Shown here in pieces: positions 60,053-64,000 of a stretch of DNA of 64,000 nt (position 1 is its first letter; each line of letters starts with the position of its first letter). Source of the stretch: JASHUC01 sp963849095 (GTDB taxonomy: Bacteria; Pseudomonadota; Gammaproteobacteria; Steroidobacterales; Steroidobacteraceae); the NCBI GenBank assembly GCA_963849095.1, contig CAWKGA010000003.1, positions 186,001-250,000 on the forward strand. Reading direction: 5' to 3'. The position numbers and the translations under genes are program-made. Under the pieces are notes generated by a model, which was not told where the DNA came from, did not search any database, and saw only the letters and a list, made by a program, of their open reading frames with translations.

Positions 60053-61972
60053 TCAGTGTTGGCCGGCCGGAGAGCCCAGTGGCGCCGCCGGCTGGTCGGC
60101 CGCCGGCTTGGTCGGCGGCGGCGACTTGTCGGTGAGCGTATCGTCCCAGCCGTTCGGCGGCCGCGGCGGCCGGCCGGCCATGATGTCCTTCAGCTGGGAC
60201 TCATCGATGGTCTCGTACTTGATGAGCGTCTCGGCCATGAGGTGCAGCTTGTCGAGCGCACTCGTCAAGATCTGCCGCGCGCGCTGGTAGTTGCTCTCGA
60301 TCACGCGGCGCACCTCCTCATCGATTGCATGCGCCGTGCCGTCTGAAACCTGCTTGTGCTGCGTCACGCTGCGGCCGAGGAACACCTCGCCGGTCTCCTC
60401 GGAGTACGTGAGAGGGCCGAGCTTGTCCGAAAGCCCCCACTTCGTGACCATGTTGCGCGCGAGCTCGGTGGCGCGCTCGATGTCGTTCGATGCGCCGGTC
60501 GTCACGGCGTCGATGCCGTAGATGAGCTCCTCGGCAATGCGCCCGCCGAACAGAGTGGTGATGGCGCTTTCGATGCGCCGCTTGGACATGCTGTAGCGGT
60601 CCTGCTCCGGCAGGAACTGGGTGACACCAAGCGCGCGCCCGCGCGGAATGATCGTCACCTTGTACACCGGATCGTGCTCCGGCACCGTCATGCCGACGAT
60701 GGCGTGACCGGCCTCGTGATAGGCCGTCATGCGCTTCTCCTCCTCGGTCATGACCATGGAGCGCCGCTCGGTGCCCATCATGATCTTGTCCTTCGCCCGC
60801 TCGAACTCCTCCATGCTGACGACGCGCTTGTTCCCGCGCGCGGCGAAGAGAGCCGCCTCGTTCACGAGATTCATGAGGTCGGCGCCCGAGAAACCAGGGG
60901 TGCCACGCGCGATGAGCGCGGGCTTCACATCCTCGGCGAGCGGCACGCGACGCATGTGGACGCGCAGGATCTGCTCGCGCCCGCGCACGTCGGGGAGCGG
61001 CACGACGACCTGCCGGTCGAAGCGGCCCGGGCGCAGTAGCGCAGGATCGAGGACGTCAGGACGGTTGGTCGCGGCGATGACGATGATGCCCTCGTTGCCC
61101 TCGAAGCCGTCCATCTCGACGAGCAGCTGGTTCAGGGTCTGCTCGCGCTCGTCGTGGCCGCCCCCTAAGCCCGCGCCGCGATGGCGGCCCACCGCGTCGA
61201 TCTCGTCGATGAAGATGATGCAGGGGGCGTGTTTCTTCGCCTGCTCGAACATGTCGCGCACGCGCGAGGCACCGACGCCGACGAACATCTCGACGAAGTC
61301 GGAGCCCGAGATGGTGAAGAACGGTACCTTGGCCTCGCCCGCGATGGCCCGCGCGAGCAGCGTCTTGCCCGCTCCGGGCGAGCCCACCATCAGCACGCCC
61401 TTCGGGATCTTGCCGCCGAGCTTCTGGAACTTTCCGGGGTCCTTGAGGAAGTCCACGATCTCCGAGACTTCCTGCTTCGCCTCGTCCACCCCTGCGACGT
61501 CCGCGAAGGTGACGTTCACCTGGTCCTCGCCGAGCAGGCGGGCGCGGCTCTTGCCGAAGGACATGGCGCCGCGCCCCCCGGAGGCACCTTGCATCTGCCT
61601 GAGGATGTAGACGAACACGACGATCAGCACGAGCGGTCCGGCGAGCTGCAGCAGGAGCTGCTCGAGGAAGGGCGTCTGCTGCGGCGGCTTGCCCTCGATC
61701 GAGACATTCGCCTTCTCGAGGTCGCCGATGAGTACCGTGTAGTCGGTCTCGGGGTTAAAGACCTTGAACTGGGTCTTGTCCTTGAGCTGGCCGTAGAGCA
61801 TATCGCCCTGGAAGACGACCGACTCCACCCGATTCGACCTCACGTCATCGAGGAACGTGGAATAGTGAATCTGCTCGGTCTGGCCCACGGGCTGGATGTA
61901 GCGGCTGAACACCACCAGCAGCACCAGCACAATAAAGACCCACAGCAGGATGTTTTTCGTCAAATCACTCAA
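60053..61972 (-). CDS. ftsH: ATP-dependent zinc metalloprotease FtsH
   Basis: 639-residue membrane AAA+ protease that removes misassembled membrane proteins and regulators such as LpxC. Two N-terminal helices flank a periplasmic domain. The Walker A reads GSPGAGKTLLARAI (usually GPPGTGKT), then Walker B IIFIDEIDAVG, the SRH region and the zinc site HEAGH. The C-terminal tail is Pro/Ala-rich. Gene order rlmE-ftsH is standard. Confidence 0.96.
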   Translation of the reverse strand: MSDLTKNILLWVFIVLVLLVVFSRYIQPVGQTEQIHYSTFLDDVRSNRVESVVFQGDMLYGQLKDKTQFKVFNPETDYTVLIGDLEKANVSIEGKPPQQTPFLEQLLLQLAGPLVLIVVFVYILRQMQGASGGRGAMSFGKSRARLLGEDQVNVTFADVAGVDEAKQEVSEIVDFLKDPGKFQKLGGKIPKGVLMVGSPGAGKTLLARAIAGEAKVPFFTISGSDFVEMFVGVGASRVRDMFEQAKKHAPCIIFIDEIDAVGRHRGAGLGGGHDEREQTLNQLLVEMDGFEGNEGIIVIAATNRPDVLDPALLRPGRFDRQVVVPLPDVRGREQILRVHMRRVPLAEDVKPALIARGTPGFSGADLMNLVNEAALFAARGNKRVVSMEEFERAKDKIMMGTERRSMVMTEEEKRMTAYHEAGHAIVGMTVPEHDPVYKVTIIPRGRALGVTQFLPEQDRYSMSKRRIESAITTLFGGRIAEELIYGIDAVTTGASNDIERATELARNMVTKWGLSDKLGPLTYSEETGEVFLGRSVTQHKQVSDGTAHAIDEEVRRVIESNYQRARQILTSALDKLHLMAETLIKYETIDESQLKDIMAGRPPRPPNGWDDTLTDKSPPPTKPAADQPAAPLGSPAGQH

Positions 61973-61995
61973 TGAGGGGACCTCTCGAGGGCAAC

Positions 61996-62607
61996 CTACA
62001 CCAACGGCAGGTGCTTAGCCAGCAAGTAAAGCTCGGGGCTGCGGGCCCGGGAAGCCCCCGGCTTCAGCAGCTTGACCTTTGCAAACCGCAAGCGCGTTTC
62101 GCTCACGAGCTCCTGGAACCCGGAGCCCTGAAACACCTTGATCAGGGCGCTCCCCTCACGCTTCAAGACTCGGCCGGCGAGGTCCAGCGCGAGCTCGGCG
62201 AGATGGATGGCGCGCGGCTGGTCCACGGCGTCGATTCCGCTCATATTGGGTGCCATATCCGACAGGACGAGGTCGGCTCCACGCTCCGGCAGGCGCCCGA
62301 GGATCTCGCTGACCACGCCGTCGTCCCGGAAGTCGCCCTGGAGGAACTCCACCCCCTGTAGCGGCTCCATGGGCAGCAGGTCGGTCGCAATGACCCGCCC
62401 GGGCCGGCCGACCTGCCGGCGCACGTACTGGCTCCAGGCCCCGGGGGCGGCGCCGAGGTCGATGCAGACCTGGCCGGGGCGCAGGAGCCTCTCCTTCCGG
62501 TCGATCTCCTCGAGCTTGAAGACCGCGCGCGACCGCCAGCCCTCGGCCTTGGCGCGCCGCACAAAGGGGTCCGACGCATGCTCTCGGAGCCAGTCGGAGG
62601 ACCTCAC
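61996..62607 (-). CDS. rlmE: 23S rRNA (uridine-2'-O-)-methyltransferase RlmE
   Basis: 203 residues from GTG 62607, methylating U2552 of 23S rRNA. SAM-binding VCIDLGAAPGAWSQYV and the catalytic K-D-K-E tetrad, with Asp in VLSDMAPNMSG and Lys in ALIKVFQG, are present. The longer open frame upstream overlaps greA out of frame and is not part of the gene. Confidence 0.93.
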   Translation of the reverse strand: MRSSDWLREHASDPFVRRAKAEGWRSRAVFKLEEIDRKERLLRPGQVCIDLGAAPGAWSQYVRRQVGRPGRVIATDLLPMEPLQGVEFLQGDFRDDGVVSEILGRLPERGADLVLSDMAPNMSGIDAVDQPRAIHLAELALDLAGRVLKREGSALIKVFQGSGFQELVSETRLRFAKVKLLKPGASRARSPELYLLAKHLPLV

Positions 62608-62617
62608 CGAGGCGCGC

Positions 62618-63094
62618 TCATCCGTAGCGAACGGCGACGATCTCGTAGGACCGCGTACCGCTCGGCGTCGCCACCTCGACCACGTCGCCCTGCGACTTGC
62701 CGACGAGCGCGCGGGCGATCGGCGAGGTGATCGAGATGCGCCCGGAGCGGATGTCGGCCTCGTCCTCGCCGGCGATCTGGTACACGACCCGCACGCCCCC
62801 CTCCTGCTCCTCGATCTCCACCACCGCCCCGAACACGACCCTACCGGTGTTCGGCAGGGTGCTGGGATCGATGATCTCGGCATTGGCGAGCTTCAACTCG
62901 ATCTCGTGGATCCGCCCCTCGATGAAGCCCTGCTGCTCGCGCGCCGCATGGTACTCGGCGTTCTCCGACAGGTCCCCGTGCCCGCGGGCGTCGGCGATCG
63001 CCCGGATGACCGCTGGCCGCGCTTCGGACTTGAGCCGCCGGAGCTCGGCGCGCAGCGCCTCCGCCCCGCGCGAGGTCATCGGTGTTCGTTTCAT
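62618..63094 (-). CDS. greA: Transcription elongation factor GreA
   Basis: 158 residues. The N-terminal coiled coil has GHGDLSENAEYHAAREQQGFIEGRI, with the acidic tip that stimulates RNA cleavage in stalled RNA polymerase. The C-terminal FKBP-like domain includes PIARALVGKSQGDVVEV. ATG overlaps the carB stop by 4 bases. Confidence 0.96.
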   Translation of the reverse strand: MKRTPMTSRGAEALRAELRRLKSEARPAVIRAIADARGHGDLSENAEYHAAREQQGFIEGRIHEIELKLANAEIIDPSTLPNTGRVVFGAVVEIEEQEGGVRVVYQIAGEDEADIRSGRISITSPIARALVGKSQGDVVEVATPSGTRSYEIVAVRYG

Positions 63095-64000
63095 GCGCGT
63101 CGCGCCTCCTCGTGCAAGTCGCGGAGCCGGTTGACCGCCACCTCATCGAGATGATCGAGCGCCTCGCACGTCGCGAGCGCCGCGGCGAGTGTCGTGTAGT
63201 AGGTGACGCGCCTGTGCACGGCCTCGCGACGGATGGAGTTCGACTCCCGGATGGCCTGCTTGCCCTCGGTCGTATTCACGATGAGATCGATCTCGTCGTT
63301 CTTGATCATGTCCACGATGTGGGGCCGGCCCTCGCGCACCTTGTTGGCCCGACGGCACACGATTCCCGCCTCCTCGAGCACACGAGCCGTCCCCGTGGTC
63401 GCGACGATCTCGAAGCCATGCTCGATGAGCTTGCGCGCGAGGCCCACCGCCCCCGCCTTGTCGCGCTCCCGCACGCTGACGAGGCACACGCCGCTGCGCG
63501 GCAGCGTGACGCCCGAGGCGGCCTGCGCCTTGGCATAGGCCTCCCCGAACGTGCGTCCGGTGCCCATCACCTCTCCGGTGGACTTCATCTCCGGGCCGAG
63601 GATGGGGTCCGCCTCCGGGAACTTGACGAACGGGAACACCGCTTCCTTCACCGCGCAGTAGGCCGGCACGATCTCGCGAGTGGCGCCGAGCTCGTCGAGC
63701 TTGCGCCCCGTCATGACGCGCGCGGCGATCTTCGCGAGCGGCACGCCGGTCGCCTTGGAGACGAAGGGCACCGTGCGCGAGGCCCGCGGATTGACCTCGA
63801 GGATGTGGATGATCCCGTTTTGAATGGCGAACTGGATGTTCATGAGCCCGATCACCTTGAGCGCCTTGGCGAGCTTGCGCGTCTGCACGCGCAGCTCCTC
63901 CTGGATCTCAGCCGAGAGGCTGTACGGGGGCAGCGAGCACCCCGAATCCCCCGAGTGCACGCCGGCCTGCTCGACGTGCTCCATGATGCCGCCGATCAGC
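63091..64000 (-). CDS. carB: Carbamoyl phosphate synthase large subunit, C-terminal part (5' end outside window)
   Basis: The minus-strand frame is open to the right edge, so only the last 302 or so codons are here. It contains GVHSGDSGCSLPPYSLS and NIQFAIQNGIIHILEVNPRASRTVPFVSKATG of the second ATP-grasp half and the allosteric MGS-like domain (GFEIVATTGTARVLEEAGI, DLIVNTTEGKQAI). The complete enzyme is about 1070 residues and supplies carbamoyl phosphate for pyrimidines and arginine. Confidence 0.96.
   Translation of the reverse strand, partial: LIGGIMEHVEQAGVHSGDSGCSLPPYSLSAEIQEELRVQTRKLAKALKVIGLMNIQFAIQNGIIHILEVNPRASRTVPFVSKATGVPLAKIAARVMTGRKLDELGATREIVPAYCAVKEAVFPFVKFPEADPILGPEMKSTGEVMGTGRTFGEAYAKAQAASGVTLPRSGVCLVSVRERDKAGAVGLARKLIEHGFEIVATTGTARVLEEAGIVCRRANKVREGRPHIVDMIKNDEIDLIVNTTEGKQAIRESNSIRREAVHRRVTYYTTLAAALATCEALDHLDEVAVNRLRDLHEEARRA

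Overview
The window is high-GC DNA from a gammaproteobacterium. The right third (about 41.5-64 kb) has the conserved gammaproteobacterial order carB-greA-rlmE-ftsH-folP-glmM-tpiA-secG-tRNA-Leu, followed by a complete 14-gene nuo operon (nuoA to nuoN) and an initiator tRNA-Met, all on the minus strand. PQQ alcohol dehydrogenase, PEP-CTERM/exosortase substrates, an UrcA protein and DUF2242/DUF4242 proteins suggest a Steroidobacter/Nevskia-like lineage; that placement is an inference.

1-24 kb is accessory chromosome. It begins with a lipoprotein end, a PQQ/haem-c alcohol dehydrogenase, an oxalate/formate-type MFS transporter with its tiny partner protein, and a Baeyer-Villiger monooxygenase. Small secreted or lipid-anchored proteins follow, including a repeat-rich protein, a DUF2242 lipoprotein and a gene split from its signal peptide by an in-frame TGA, then a polyphosphate kinase 2. 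At 14.7-21.4 kb lies what looks like a small regulon. A winged-helix/NTPase/TPR regulator sits next to 11-bp-periodic direct-repeat arrays that recur, with a shared CGGNGTCTTGAA core, upstream of a DUF4242 gene, an urcA-type gene and a 63-residue secreted peptide gene.

18.2-23.9 kb is a graveyard of toxin-antitoxin pieces (Doc, VapC and HicB remnants, plus one intact Phd/VapC pair) mixed with three PEP-CTERM genes, of which one is frameshifted, one truncated and one intact behind a sigma-54-type promoter. Toxin-antitoxin coding ends sit just before sequences resembling the 3' end of the initiator tRNA, suggesting successive integrations at that tRNA.

23,874-41,522 is a degraded prophage or phage satellite of about 17.6 kb, bounded by exact 13-bp copies of the tRNA-Met 3' end. 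It has a replication module (HTH proteins, primase-polymerase, helicase-like ATPase), a FimB-sized tyrosine recombinase, terminase genes, tail genes, a RuvC-like resolvase broken by a 240-bp insertion, and a large serine recombinase. The last codons of that recombinase lie inside the tRNA gene. I see no portal, major capsid or lysis gene.

The nuo operon encodes the proton-pumping NADH:quinone oxidoreductase. Its neighbours encode protein secretion (secG), glycolysis (tpiA), cell-wall precursor and folate synthesis (glmM, folP), membrane proteolysis (ftsH), rRNA methylation (rlmE), transcript cleavage (greA) and carbamoyl phosphate synthesis (carB, cut by the window edge).
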